64,000 bases of DNA. Source: Bugula neritina (taxonomy: Eukaryota; Bryozoa; Gymnolaemata; Cheilostomatida; Bugulidae). Position numbers and translations under genes: made by a program. This document shows positions 26,912-39,345 of the stretch, one piece after another. The notes under the pieces are model-generated. The model saw only the letters and a list, made by a program, of their open reading frames with translations. It searched no databases and was not told the origin of the DNA. Position 1 is the stretch's first letter, and every line of letters begins with the position of its first letter. The stretch spans positions 8,299,241-8,363,240 of the forward strand of contig OZ037768.1 in assembly GCA_964035545.1 (NCBI GenBank). The letters run 5' to 3'.

Positions 26912-27884
26912 ATAACTATTGGGCATGACTATTAGCAGTTCAGTGAAGTGTGGTACTATTGCTTATAAATATTATAGGATTCTCAACACATGAAAGTTAA
27001 CCTTACAATTTTTTTTGGATCAGATTAACAAGTTTATTACAATGCTGCTGTTTGCATTTTACAACAATCTTATGTCAAATTATACACTATGTACGTCAGC
27101 AGGCATTTGCATGTTAAATATAACAATCAGTTATGTCAAAACTAAAACGAGTCATTTATTTGATCATCACTATGTTCCCAGCACAAACTATAATCACACT
27201 GAGAAATTTAATAAAATATTTAATAAAAACATATGAAATAAAAATTAATACTTCTAAAACTAAGCATGTACAATACAAAGGTCCAAACAAATAACAGGAT
27301 TCTATATATGAAACTAAAAGTTATAAAATTACATTTTGTTATTGATACTTTTTGATAGACTCAGCGAGGAGTTGAACTTTTTGAAGAGATATATACAAAT
27401 CAACTAGAAGTCAAGGCAAACACTGGTTCTAATTCTTTAATCGGTGTGAAGCTCTACAAGAGATAGTAAATACAGCTGATACTAAGGCACCCCATAGAAA
27501 TATTCACTGCTTTCCCATTGCTTCGCATTATGCAAATAGATTTTTCGTTCAAATGTAACCGCAACAATAAGTTAATGCAAACGGCAACCCTTGGAAGCAA
27601 TGGGAACGCAGTGATAGTAAAGCTTAACATGTCAGCCATCATTTTTGCTGCCAACTAGCCTTACAGTAACATCACAATTACCTTGTCATCTAGTTCTTAG
27701 ACGTCCATGAAGATATATAAGAACAAGCATATCAACAAATGGCTATAATTAATGACCAATAGTAATACAGAAACAAGATAATACAAAGCTGTAACATATT
27801 AGTATACACTATATTATAAACCATGATGTGTATGAATTTATACAGTTGTCAGTATGCATGTACACCTACAGACTAGACTCTAGA
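26912..27884. other. Convergent intergenic region, CFAP69 and tastin-like gene 3' ends
   Basis: AT-rich DNA with several AATAAA motifs on the plus strand around 27208-27245, consistent with the CFAP69 3' UTR. No gene is supported. Confidence 0.5.
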
Positions 27885-30800
27885 CTAATAATTTGATGAT
27901 ACCTGCTCATATCTTTGCTGTAATAGCCGAGAGACGGGGTCATTAGGACGTCTAGAGAGAGCTGGGGATATCCTTGAAGCAGACCGACACATGAACACTG
28001 CCACTTCGTCATCTAATATAACCTCCTTAAACTTGCTCCCCGAGTTCAAAAGAAGCTTCTTGCATACTGGTGAGCCTATTATGTGAGTTCAACAGTGTAA
28101 GCAACTTTCAACATGGCAAACAACATGAAATGGCTGAGAAGCTCATGCCAGGCCAAACACACAACCCCTGCTATAGTTTATCAAGAGGCAGATGGGTTTA
28201 AGTATTGCAAAAGGCAGTCAAAATTGCTAAGTCAGGCCTCAAACATTTACAATATTAACTTTAAATCAACAAAATAAATTGCAAAGAAGTAATTACTTAA
28301 AAAACTCAGAAAAAAGACGGAAGTCTTAATTTTTTAGCTAGGAGTTGAATCACGGCATACTGAGTATTAGTGATACTGATTCAATTATAAAATACATTTA
28401 ATTCTGAAATACAATTAATCTAAATCTACCAATGAATGTAGACATTATGACACACACCTTTACTTTTAAAAGCTGCGTAGAGCTCAGGAGTGCAGTTACT
28501 TGAACTAGCGGAAGCATTAGCTAGCAGAAGTTCCTGGGTACTGCATTGAGCTGTTACTTGGTCAGGACTGCGAGGCGTTGTTAATGTACAGCCTGTACTG
28601 GTCCCTGAAGCTAACTGTATCAAATGTACATCAGGACTTGTGACCCGATTTTCAAGTGTTTGTTCTATAAGTTTACGAGCAGAAAAAGTGCCATCTAACA
28701 ACAGCGGCGAATATTCAGTGTCTGCACTATTCAATGAGGTGATTTCCAGCGCCTCACTAGATCTCCTGGCAGGGGGTGTAACACTTATTTCCCGTGTCTG
28801 TAAAGAATCAACACTAATAACACCATCAAGAGTAGGCACACCACTTTGAGTAGGGGAGTGATCCCTAGCACCGCTGCCATATACTGATTGGAGTAGACAG
28901 CTGCTAGAAGAGTTAGTTTGGTCTGAGTCTGGTACAGCAGGTGATGAGTGAGACTCTGGTGTGTCGTTATTAGAAGCAAAAGGTGACGCTGTCAACATCT
29001 TACTACTACTTTCTGGTGTATGCAAATAATTCCCTTGCGACTCTGTAAGGTCACATGTATCGGCTTTCCTTTCTGATTCACAGTCACCAGAAGAGAATAT
29101 GTTAGAATTACAGGAGAAACCGAAAGTAGCTATTGGTTCTGTAATATGGCTATCTCCGTGATTACTGAGAGATAGCATTGACTTCTCATTGGTTTTGAAA
29201 TTGTCACCCGCGTCGTCACCCAACTCCATTACAGATGGAAATGAGTTGATATTTTCCTGAGCCCTAGAGCGCTTAGTCTGGAGTCCTCCGCCATCCTTCT
29301 GACAAGGTGGTGTTTGGAGAGGAGAGCTGTTTTTAGTTCTGCTGACAGGTTGACCTACTTTCCTCGTATCATGAAATTTTTCTGCTGCACCTCTAGTGGC
29401 ATCATGGCTTATCTCAGAGTCAGCACCCACTTCATCAATCCTATCGCCATTCAATGCTGATGAACTAATACCAAGTTTTTGCTGGATCCACAATCGCTGT
29501 TTCTCTAACTGTTCTTGCTGCTTCAATATCTGCTGCAGCTGAGCCTTCAGCTCTAATTTTGTTTTGCTGTCAGATGACTCAGTAGCCATTAGAGCGGCCG
29601 ACCTTCTCCTAGATTTCTTCATGCAAGTCTCAATAGTCTGCAAAGCTTCAGTTAGATTCGGACTGGTTTGACGTTTAGCAGAGAAAAAATCTGGTGGAGA
29701 GCTTTCAGTAGTAAATAGAGAACGAGATGCTGGTCCGGCAGCACCTAAAGAGCAACCAGCCGGTGTTAATGGCGCAGTTTGAGATGGCGAGTTACAGTTG
29801 CCATAAGTTTCGCAAGAATCTATTGACATTTGCTGTGGCGATTTTGCTTGAATAGACTCCGAAGCAGTTGGCAACGTTTTGTCTTCAAGCTTTTCTGCAC
29901 CAATTTCGAGTTGACCCAATAGGTTACAGATGGAGTCATTTAACTGCAAAGGTTTAGGGGTGTCTGCAAGTTTTGATATACCAGTTATGTGAGGCAACAG
30001 CCGAGGAGGACTAGCTAAGACCGGGCTCTCGGCTGCAGTCAATCGGAAATCCTCCCTGATTTTACAGTGAGATGAAGATACGTGTTTATCGACATCCGTT
30101 TGCTCCAGCTCAGGTTTCCAGTTGAGAGCTACGTATTTCTCTGCGTCTTTGATTTTCTAAAAGATAAAATATACACTCACACAATATACTCACAGATATT
30201 TAGTCTCCATCCCTGGAAGAAACCCTGATGGTAAGGACTTTCTTTAAGCAGGCTAAGGATTTGTTCTCAATTTTAGTAAAGAAATTTTAATGAAATGCCC
30301 TTCCTAACATCAGCAAGTGTCTTTATTCAGATTTAAGCTACAAAATGTGTTTCCTATACCAAGGCTGCTCCCTATAGCTCACACAATGTACGAAAGCTTT
30401 TTCACACACTAGATTAGAATGATGGTGCACATCTAGTAAAAGTTAGATGGCTAGATTAGGTTTAGTGCTTAGGCAATCAGATTTTGGAAATGTCTAGCCA
30501 GTGTTTTAGGGCAACTTGATGTTTAATAAATCTAGAGACAACCAGACTTTACAAAACTCACTATGCCTGAAAACGCTGGCTAGTCAGTTCCCTTCACCAG
30601 AGCAAAAAGAAGAAAGAAGCTTACTTTAATTAATGAGTCATTTAAACTTTCTTCATTTTCATCTTCATTGTCCAGCACCAGCTTTCTGCTCAGCTCATCT
30701 CCCTAAAATGTAGCAGCATACATTTCCATGCCAAGTTCTCACTTATTGCACTGCCATCTTATAACACCAAATGCACTCTTGAGGTAAACATATCAAAAAA

Positions 30801-33601
30801 TTCCCAAAATAAATATCGGCTGGTAAAAAGAGATTAGTCATTAGCCTCTTTCATACACATCTTTGGCAATATTAGTTTCATTGTTACACAAAATATTGCA
30901 CAAGCAATAAACTGCTTTCAAGGAAAGCAATTTTTTTTTCAAAAATATCAAAGACAACATATGGCATTACGACACAAAAATATTTAATGGAGGTCTTTAA
31001 CTTGACTAAATTGCTTTATAGTACACTTTACCTGAAACTTTACACTGCTCAGACTTTTCTGAGCAAACCTTTGGGACCAGGTCACATGTTTGCCTGTCCC
31101 GATCTGCAATAATAACATAGCAGTTTACCATTTTAAGATGATACTCCCAACTGTTGCTGGAAGATATGAAAAGATGGATGTGAATAATGAAGTGATGGTA
31201 ATAGTGAAGACTTTTCTTAACAACACTTTTGATCAAAAATTCTAAAATAACAAGCAGATAAAAAAACATGTTAAACCTCTTCTGAAAGTATATGTTAATC
31301 GATATTTTTGTTGATTTCAAAGAGCCATGTGACCTGCACATTGTGGCCGAAGTTAACATGTTGCTGTTAGACCTGACCGAGTGTATACCAAATCCCTATT
31401 ATCTGTTGCAGTTGTTAGACTGAGCGTCAAACAAAGAAGCAACACCTCTATTACTGAAAGCAAATCTGTAAAACAGGTCACAAGAGTGGAAAATTGTATC
31501 CATCCTCTGAGTTATAATTGGAATTCAAATTCTAAACCAGAAATTAAAAACTGGAGCTGGATAAACAAAGTACTGAAAACTGAATCTGAAATGAGCAGTA
31601 ATTGTTTAGAATGTTCCAGTTTGGTACCTATAAAGATATGCTATGTTAATGTTTTGAGCTTTACCGGTGTCTTGGTCAGGTACTTCTTCTGTGAGCTCTT
31701 CAGCGCAGATTTCAACTCAGATTGCCTGATATTTGCTTTATCATAAACTGATAGTTTACGGCGTGATGGTGTCTTCATGGCTATAAAAATGGAGAGATAC
31801 AATTTAAAACTATAGTATACCAACTTGAATTTTGTTGGCTAATAAATCCATGGCTAATTGATTGTAACATATAAACACCGTATATAGTGTTTAGAGATAA
31901 ACGAAGCTGGTGTAAATAGCCGTAATGATAAAAATTAGCCAATCTTGCAAGCCTGAAAACATGCATAAATTAAACATCAACAAACATTTTCTGAAGAAAA
32001 TTAAATATATATAAAATATTTACCTGACTTGGGATCTGCTAAAATATTGAGAGTTCTTAAAGGAGACCGACTTTGCAATTCTCCAGAAGTAGCAAGAGAG
32101 CCGAGACGCTGGGAGTGGTGGTTTCTTGAAGATAGCAGATCATACACAGACTTTCTTGGCCGAACTTCATCCTAAAAGCACACAAAACCGCATTAATAAA
32201 TATTTTGGAATCACGAAAACAATTGATTAAATTAAATAGTACACTATCAACGTGACACTATTACTATATATTACAACTTACTTTTGGTTGAGAATCAGTG
32301 TTGCCATGAAGGATTTGGTGCAAAGATGAAGGCATCACCTTAAAATCTTCCTTTTCTAAGAACCAAATAAAAATAATTAGTAATATATATATATATAGTA
32401 AAATGAGAGTTTATAAAACGTTACAAGAGTGCTCTATAGAAATAAATCTAGAGCATAAAAATTAGAAGAAACGAAATGAGATTTGATTAATATAATGGAC
32501 ATTTATAACTATCACAGAACGATGTGCACTCGTCAGATAAAATCGTCATTATGATTGCTCACAACTATAAAATATTGTTATATGTAAATATACACAGAAT
32601 AAAGCTAGAGGATTAAAATATAACAAAGAGGTAGTATTGGATATAATTGGCTATGTCACAGCATTCTTGAGTAGAAATTTACTGCTATGTCTGCATATGG
32701 ATAAAAAGTCATTGCGCTTATTGAGAAAAAATAACTGTGGCTTGTAAAGGATAAAATATTTTTCTCATAAGCCCAGCTGACAGCTTTTAGTAATGTTATT
32801 GTATGGCTGAGCTTTTCTGAGAATTCTCCAGGATATTACAATAAATACAAGCAAAGTGTTTCAATTTGCATTTATCTATATATTTAAAAGTACATTTCGT
32901 CTATTAAAAATAGAATTTGAAGAAATATAAACTTTTAAATAAAAATGCAAAACAGCTTCATTTAAGTTTACCTGAAACAAATCCGCGTTTCTGCGTTGAC
33001 TTTTCTGTAGTTTTTAAACCAGTCCTATCTTTGGATAGCTGTTTGGAACGCCTAAATTGAAATTAATGATAGTTGGCAATTACTAACCCACAAAGTTTAA
33101 ATGTTGCTAGTTGGCAAATATTAACACACCCAGTTTAAAATTGAATTACAGCATCAACAAGCAATGAACTCACGTAGATTTACTTTGACTGTCAACTTTT
33201 TGGGATGATTTTACAGTAGTTGGCTTCACATATTTTCTGCTTGTTGTTGACAGATGACTAACCTAGATTTATAACATAAACCAGGATTACTAGTGATACA
33301 GATTATATCCAATAAAAGCAATGACATATAAAAAGGTTTCTTACTTTTTTCATTAATTTGCCTCTTTCAGGAACACCAGGTTCACCTACTTCCTCTTTTA
33401 CCTTTGATTGAGTGAATTTTGGCTTAATCTTTTTCTGGACAGGTATCTTAGAGCTAATAACATTTCAGAACACCATATTAAACTAAAAACGGACAAATTT
33501 GTGCCACAAACAATTTTATTTACATTCAAACAATTACAAAATGAAACGACTTGAACTTACACGTTAGACCTGTCTCTGAGAGGCTTTTGCTTACTGTCCA
33601 T
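27885..33601 (-). CDS. TROAP: Tastin/TROAP-like protein, Ser-rich with a coiled coil
   Basis: Eleven exons in transcript order: 33601-33561, 33453-33345, 33262-33174, 33051-32972, 32355-32282, 32171-32024, 31780-31665, 31103-31032, 30702-30625, 30156-28458 and 28075-27885. All phases fit and the total is 898 aa. The N-terminus is basic and disordered ([20 protein letters not shown]). Residues 111-124 read [15 protein letters not shown] glutamine-rich coiled coil lies at about 469-498, in a very large Ser-rich exon. The end has [12 protein letters not shown] (852-863) and NDPVSRLL (880-887). These echo vertebrate tastin: an early SKIPVR, a central FVADPAALATIL, and a terminal ARLDDECAF with NPVATLL. 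Tastin is a cytoplasmic, spindle/centrosome-linked protein first found as a trophinin partner. Identity between the motifs is low, so orthology is inferred. The gene model itself is firm. Confidence 0.6.
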
Positions 33602-35439
33602 TTTTAAAGATTCATGCAAACACTTCTACAAAGAAACAAAGTTGCAAGCACGATAATTTATTGAATGATATAAAAATGGGTGACATAGTATGATGATGAA
33701 CTGATGAAACAAGTTGAATAATAGTAAAAGGAAGTATCAAGATATACCATTATTATAATAAACTCTTTTTACATCAATGCTGAAATACAGATAAAAACTT
33801 AGATCAGATTTTTTGTCGATTCAATAAGATACTTAAAATACTAAAACTTTGTTTTGGTATGTCACACAAAATTCTAAGGCTCATTAAATTATTTGTTAAC
33901 ATTGATTAAAAACTCGCTTTCAAACAACATGATATATGCTTGTAAAACATCAATACTCCGATTTTCAATTTTATTTGGCTACATTAAATAATCATTTTTA
34001 ATTTCTACCATATTGAGAAAAAGTTAGCGAATGCTGCTTATTTTGGTGCTTACCATTAGACTAATCTATCACTACCTAGGTCTGTGTCAAACTTGGTAGT
34101 GTAAAAATTTCAATGAAAAGCAATTGAATAGCCTAATACAAAAAGGTTCAATCAGTTTTTCTATATTCAACTAAATTACAACTCAATACTATGAGACTAA
34201 GTATCAGTATGGTTATTAGCCAACTATAACTATAACTAGTTTGTACTTCACGATGACATTTTCCAGCACTAATACCCTGAGGCTAAGAAGCAAAGTAAGA
34301 GTGAGATTGCTAATAACGCAAGGCCACTAACAGTCACATATAGATGCGAGTGCTAAACCGTAACTGTTCAGAGCTGGGCAAGTCACAGCAGGCGACATAA
34401 AGTCCCATGGCTAGTCATGCCATCTTAGAGACCAAATAAAGAATATCCTAGCAGTAAAAGACTTGAATTAATTCAAGTCATATCAACTTAATCGGTTTAC
34501 AAGTCCTTGAATAATTCAATGTACTAATGTAAATATCCTATATGATAAGAACTAATGAATGGTTAAGTGCATTTCCCAATTTAAATAATAAAGAAGTAAT
34601 TCTAGCTATAACCACTTTCATAATTAACACTTACAAGTAAATTGATATAAGTATATTTATATTGATGCTGAATGATACAGAATTTATAGATTAAATTAGC
34701 TACTTCAATAACTAGAATGTTGAGTATCTTCTATTTCTAGGTGTAATTTTTACATGAATAGTAATAGCTAAAGTAATTGTAATACCACTGCTATGAATAT
34801 TAAATCAATAATAGCTACAGTAAATGAAATACTAATAAACGTAATACTTGTAAATGATCTTTGTAATGTGATAATTTAAAAAGTTATTCATTTCCATTTT
34901 GATTTGTTGGCCAGTTACTGTTACATTTCCTGTTAGATCCTTGAACTTTAGTACTACGTTTAGTTTAAGATTTAAACAAGGAACATCGACTTGTGCAAAT
35001 TAATAAATAACCATAAATATAACAAACTAACATTAATAACAATGAAAAAGTAATAAGTATAACTAATAACCATACTTACACTATTAGTATTGGTACTACG
35101 TATATATTAGTATTACTATTACTATTAGTATTATTATATTAATACATTTTTATTATTATATTAATAATTATTCAATAATTATATCATAATAGTTATTATA
35201 TTTAATTCAATACTTATAGTTATAGCCTACAAACTTAGTAAATATATTACAGTAAATGTACCTATAACCACCATGAAGAATTACTGATGAGTATATATAA
35301 TGAGTGAATCAAAATGACCCAATGAGCATTGAGTGTTGAGTGAATTTTTACGAGGCGAGTCAACCACTAATGACATTATCACTATGAGTATCAGTATGAC
35401 TTTCACTTTTTATTTCAAAATTATTTTAATAACCTTAAC

Positions 35440-35720
35440 TGCACTACTACTAGTACTACTACTTTAACTTGCAGCAAATCAACGGAGCGGAAATATTCAA
35501 ACAGCAGCTATAACTATTACTATTAGTAGTATTTCAAAGTACTAGCCAAGTGCCACAACCAGTGGATGGGTAGTAGTAGTAGTACTACCACTACTTACTA
35601 AAGATTAGAGCTAGTACTACTAGTACTAGTAATAATAACACTCGCTCTACAGTACTCAGTTCTGGTAGCAGTATGAGTAGTACTACCACTACTAGTACTA
35701 GTCACAGTGATGTCTGGGGC
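35440..35720. repeat. Degenerate ACT/AGT trinucleotide tracts
   Basis: Self-complementary ACTACTAGTACT-like runs recur at 35440-35462, 35565-35640 and 35674-35702. They look like decayed trinucleotide microsatellite on both strands. Confidence 0.65.
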
Positions 35721-35989
35721 AACCGACAGTGACTTAGAGTCAGTCGCTGTAAAAGTTATTTCATCAATAAAAGTAACTGTAGTACAAGTCTAATCACTTT
35801 CAGTTTTGTAGCTAATCTGTTCATGTTTCGTTGCTTGACTTGAAGTTGAACCTAGAACTATAAGTAGAACTAGAAGTGTCTTCTTTTACTTTCCAATTTC
35901 TGAGCCTGCTTTTTAACTACTCACTGATCTTATATTTTAAATTTTATAACTAATTTCAATTATATATCATTTAAATTTAAGAAGCCACG

Positions 35990-36142
35990 CCGTCATGACT
36001 GTCAGTGTGACTGTGGGTGTCAGTGCTGAAGTTAAACTGAGACTCAGTGCCACACACTCACAGTGACTGTGAGTCACACTCTTACAGTCTGAGTCTCAGT
36101 CCCACTCCCACAGAGTCTGAGTCACTCACACTGTGGGTACTG
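35990..36142. repeat. GACT/CAGT cryptic simple repeat with inverted segments
   Basis: The block alternates CAGTGTGACTGTGGGTGTCAGT with CACTCACAGTGACTGTGAGT and GTCTGAGTCTCAGT. Parts are self-complementary. It resembles the smaller palindrome at 19001-19041. Confidence 0.65.
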
Positions 36143-37856
36143 GTATGATAATCATAATAATAATTCATTAATTGCTTGATTTTAAAATATTATATAAATA
36201 CAATAATTAATTTAAAGTTTGTGGTTTTGAAAATGTTATTACTGTTATGAGTATGTCTTTACGAGTTCGCAGGTTTCCGATAAGCTAAATAACGTTTTGA
36301 TTACATTTGAATTCAGCGGAAATATATTGACAATGTTCGCCGATTTTCTGTAGAGAAAAAGTATACTACAAGCCCGCGTTGCAGATGACAGAAAATAGTC
36401 AAAATTTTATAACAAACTGTTAAATCTGGCTTCGCTAGCTAAGAAGACCGCGCCACTCATTGCATCTTTTGCTGACATCGATGAGCCGCACTAATTGGAA
36501 TTATTGTAACAGACTAGACTTGGTATAGGGCATAAATTTGCTACCCTGGTTATGCGCCGAGCTTACCAAAATTTAACGCTACATAACAAGCTTTTTTATT
36601 AAAATATGAAAATAAATAAAATATGGACTGTAAGTTAAAAAGATGTAAATCAAAAGATTTGTAAGTTACTTATATCTAGTTTCACACTATAATTTATAAT
36701 TATTATTATCCTCGGAGCTCGGCATCGTTTATAGAAGGCGAAGCCTTTGCTGCAGCTGATCTCGCTCAAAATTAACCAATCCCGCGTGTACTGACTGCTT
36801 ATACAATTTAATTGGTTCAAGTGACAACAGTTCCCAGTAGCTCAATGATTATGAAAGATTTGTACTTGTCAGTAACTGTAAGTGTAAGCATTGATCGACT
36901 TGCATAACGTTAAACCTAATGCGTTCTTATTGCCATTGTCACTATCATTGTGTTGCTTAGAGTTAGTCTCGCTCTTAGTCTTGCTGTTAGTGTTACTCAC
37001 TGCCAGAGTTGCATGAAGTTCTGTTTTTGATGATCTAAGTGCTGAAGTCCTCTAAATCAAAATGTAAATCACTAAAAGTAAATCACTAAATGCAACTCTG
37101 GCTCCAACTGAACTATTAGTATTAGTATTACTAAGTTCAAGTTGGAGTACTTCAAGTTCATCAGTATCATTATCACATTCTGATTCAGTTTCACTAATAC
37201 TTTTATACTTATGGTATTGCCATTAGTTATACTAATCATCATGTTGATTAAATAAAGTTATACTTATTTAGTTATTAGTTATTAATAATATTAATAATAT
37301 CATTTATATTTAATTTTATAACAATCATTGACAAAATGAAAATGATAATTCAATAATTGCTAAAATCAAAAATCTGTGTTCTCACTCTGACCCCCACTGT
37401 GAGTCTCTCTCAATGCCATACTTACTCACTAAGTGCTTGTTGAGTTGTTTACAGTTTAGGCTAGCAATAACATTAACTATCACTATTACGTGTTCGTGTT
37501 AATGTTACTATAGGTATTAGTATAAAGCTAAAACTAAAAGTGTAATGTGACTTAGTCCAATGAGTAACGTCACGGGCACTATGACTATAACTATAAATAT
37601 ACTACCACTTGAGTACTACTAGTTCTAGTCGAGCTTGAACATGAACTAATGAAAATAAGCATAATGACTATACTAATCATTATCATTTATTCATTATCAT
37701 TATGCTTATGTTCATCAGTTAAACTTAATGTTCAAGTTCGATTAGTACTAGTAGTAGTATAGTTGAACTTTATATATAACTATATTAATATTAGTATTCA
37801 TGTTCATATTGAAATTAAATTTGATGTTTAACTTTATAACTTGAAAGCCTAAGTAT

Positions 37857-37924
37857 TGTGGTAGATTTTTGCATGTGCTTGTTTGATTTATGTGGTAGAT
37901 TTTTGCATGTGCTTGTTTGATTTA
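37857..37924. repeat. 34-bp tandem duplication at the LTR 5' edge
   Basis: The unit beginning TGTGGTAGATTTTTGCATGT occurs twice, back to back and identical (37857-37890 and 37891-37924). Confidence 0.9.
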
Positions 37925-37940
37925 TGTTCTCCTGTTGTTG

Positions 37941-38054
37941 CCTGAGATCGGCATTTCGGAAAGCCGAAATGCTGAAATACCAATAGTCGGCATTTCGGGC
38001 TGCCGAAGCCCCGAAATGCCGAAGGTCGGCGTTTCAGATCTCCGATCTCGGCAA
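37941..38054. repeat. GC-rich hairpin cluster in the LTR U3
   Basis: GCATTTCGG and CCGAAATGC pair perfectly across a 4-nt loop (37951-37972). TCGGCATTTCGGG pairs with the CCCGAAATGCCGA that follows (37987-38022). The outer GAGATCGGC and GATCTCGGC segments add further symmetry. The GC content stands out sharply from the AT-rich surroundings. Confidence 0.8.
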
Positions 38055-38260
38055 CAAAGGAAAAACCCTATCTCTTGCTGTATATAAAAGCCAGCGAGTT
38101 CCAGTGTAGTTCAGTCTACTACTGGAGCTCACTGGCAGAGGACCTTAAATATTATATCATTCTACTCAATAAAGATTGCTTCAACTGTACAACACATCTT
38201 GTTCTCTCTAACAAAGAGCATGTTCAGGCACTAGTTACATTCAACCCACAAAAATATCAC

Positions 38261-38263
<3 letters not shown>

Positions 38264-38322
<59 letters not shown>
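38264..38322. repeat. (ATT)n microsatellite
   Basis: About 19 uninterrupted ATT units directly abut the 3' end of the solo LTR. Confidence 0.95.
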
Positions 38323-38323
<1 letters not shown>

Positions 38324-38837
38324 GTACTCAGTATTAGTATAAGCATAAGGTTAAGTATAGCATTAGCTGCATATCACTATCAAATTAAAAATAAATATAA
38401 AATAATATGATCAATATCATTATGGTCATTTCATTGTGATCATCATGGTCACTTTATGTTGCATATGAAGTTTAAGTGATTAAATTTAATAGATAATAAC
38501 AAATTAAAAGTGGTATCAACATAAACATATGGCTAGGCTTTAGGCGTAGCATATACAATATAGATATCAATATGAATATGATAAACGGTTATTGTAATAA
38601 TATTGAGTAAAAGCTAGTACCATTAGTAAACAACTTGGAAGTTATAAGTATTACTATTAGTATAAGTATTAGTAACTATCAGTATTACTATTAGTGAACA
38701 CATGTGAACTTTAGTTTAGCTAAGGTCTACAAACCATTTATATCTTCAAGGTATTTTATTAACAATCATTGTCAGAATAATGACAAGCATAAGCATTAAT
38801 TCAAGTATTTAATACTTAATAGTATAAATATAATATA

Positions 38838-39026
38838 GGAAGGAGCTGTGATCTATGGGTTAGTGCGTTTGCCTGGTAAATACGAATCACGGGTTCGAAC
38901 CCCGACAAAGGCCATTGGTGAGGTTAGGAAGAGCATCCAGTGCCCCATTGAATAAGTCCTTAGCCTTATTTAACAATGACCCTTTTCATCAGGGGTTTTT
39001 TTTACAGGGATGGTGACTATAAACTG
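38838..39026 (+). mobile_element. tRNA-derived SINE with a perfect 17-bp target-site duplication
   Basis: The head has RNA polymerase III boxes: a degenerate A box (TGGGTTAGTGCG) and a good B box (GGGTTCGAACCCC, about 38893-38905). A body follows with AGGTTAGGAAGAGCATCCAG. The flanks are identical: AGTATAAATATAATATA at 38821-38837 and again at 39027-39043. The same family has a second copy near 57239 (shared GTTAGGAAG, GAATAAGTC, CAGGGGTT and ACAGGGATxGTGAC blocks). The perfect duplication suggests a fairly recent insertion. Confidence 0.88.
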
Positions 39027-39043
39027 AGTATAAATATAATATA

Positions 39044-39345
39044 AATATAATGCTTATATTAATTGGCTTTAGCAAAATGATGCTAGTAGGCATAGAACTT
39101 CTGCAGACTTACTTTGCAGCTTACATACTTCACTATTAGTATCGACATCTAATTATAATAATAATAGAATTAATATTTCTTCATTTTATCTAAAATGAAA
39201 AATAATTATTTGACATCATAGTCATATAACGTGAGGTATCACTGTAAATATAATATTTATTATAAGCTTTGTAATCACAATGATACATTTGCATTATAAT
39301 TATGGTTATCACTGTCAAAATGAGTACAATGAATCCACGACTCCT
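39044..39345. other. Intergenic AT-rich spacer
   Basis: I see no gene or repeat in this piece between the SINE and the foldback element. Confidence 0.4.

Larger units (their letters stand above)
33602..37852. other. Gene-poor, cryptically simple AT-rich region
   Basis: I find no coding exon here. From about 35000 the sequence is full of degenerate ACT/AGT triplets (blocks such as ACTACTAGTACTAC and TATTAGTATTAC), and 35990-36140 is a GACT/CAGT-rich block. A patch at 36250-36800 has more CpG, an ATTGG/CCAAT box and other promoter-like features, and might hold a distal promoter or 5' UTR exon of the minus-strand tastin-like gene; that is inference. Confidence 0.5.
37857..38261. mobile_element. 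Solo LTR of an LTR retrotransposon (Ty3/gypsy-like)
   Basis: A 405-bp block starts TGTGG and ends ATCACA, and is flanked by the 4-bp direct repeat GTAT (37853-37856 and 38262-38265). It carries a TATA box (TATATAAA, 38081-38088) and, 80 bp further, AATAAA (38168-38173), followed by a T/C-rich U5-like end. This is the U3-R-U5 order on the plus strand. The U3 holds a 34-bp tandem duplication of the LTR start (37857-37924) and GC-rich hairpins (37941-38054). No internal retroelement coding region is adjacent, so it is a solo LTR. The superfamily is inferred from the duplication length and TG..CA ends. Confidence 0.75.

Noticed and set aside
28426-30042. A single-exon 538-codon gene on the minus strand
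   Set aside because: Its apparent first Met is a TTG codon. The exon continues upstream to an acceptor at 30157 and joins ten other exons in frame.
38075-38410. A 111-codon plus-strand frame with a poly-Ile stretch
   Set aside because: It starts inside the solo LTR and runs through the ATT microsatellite, with no coding evidence.
38838-38912. Functional tRNA gene
   Set aside because: A and B boxes are present, but the cloverleaf cannot be completed. The same sequence recurs with a shared non-tRNA body at 57239, so it is a SINE head.
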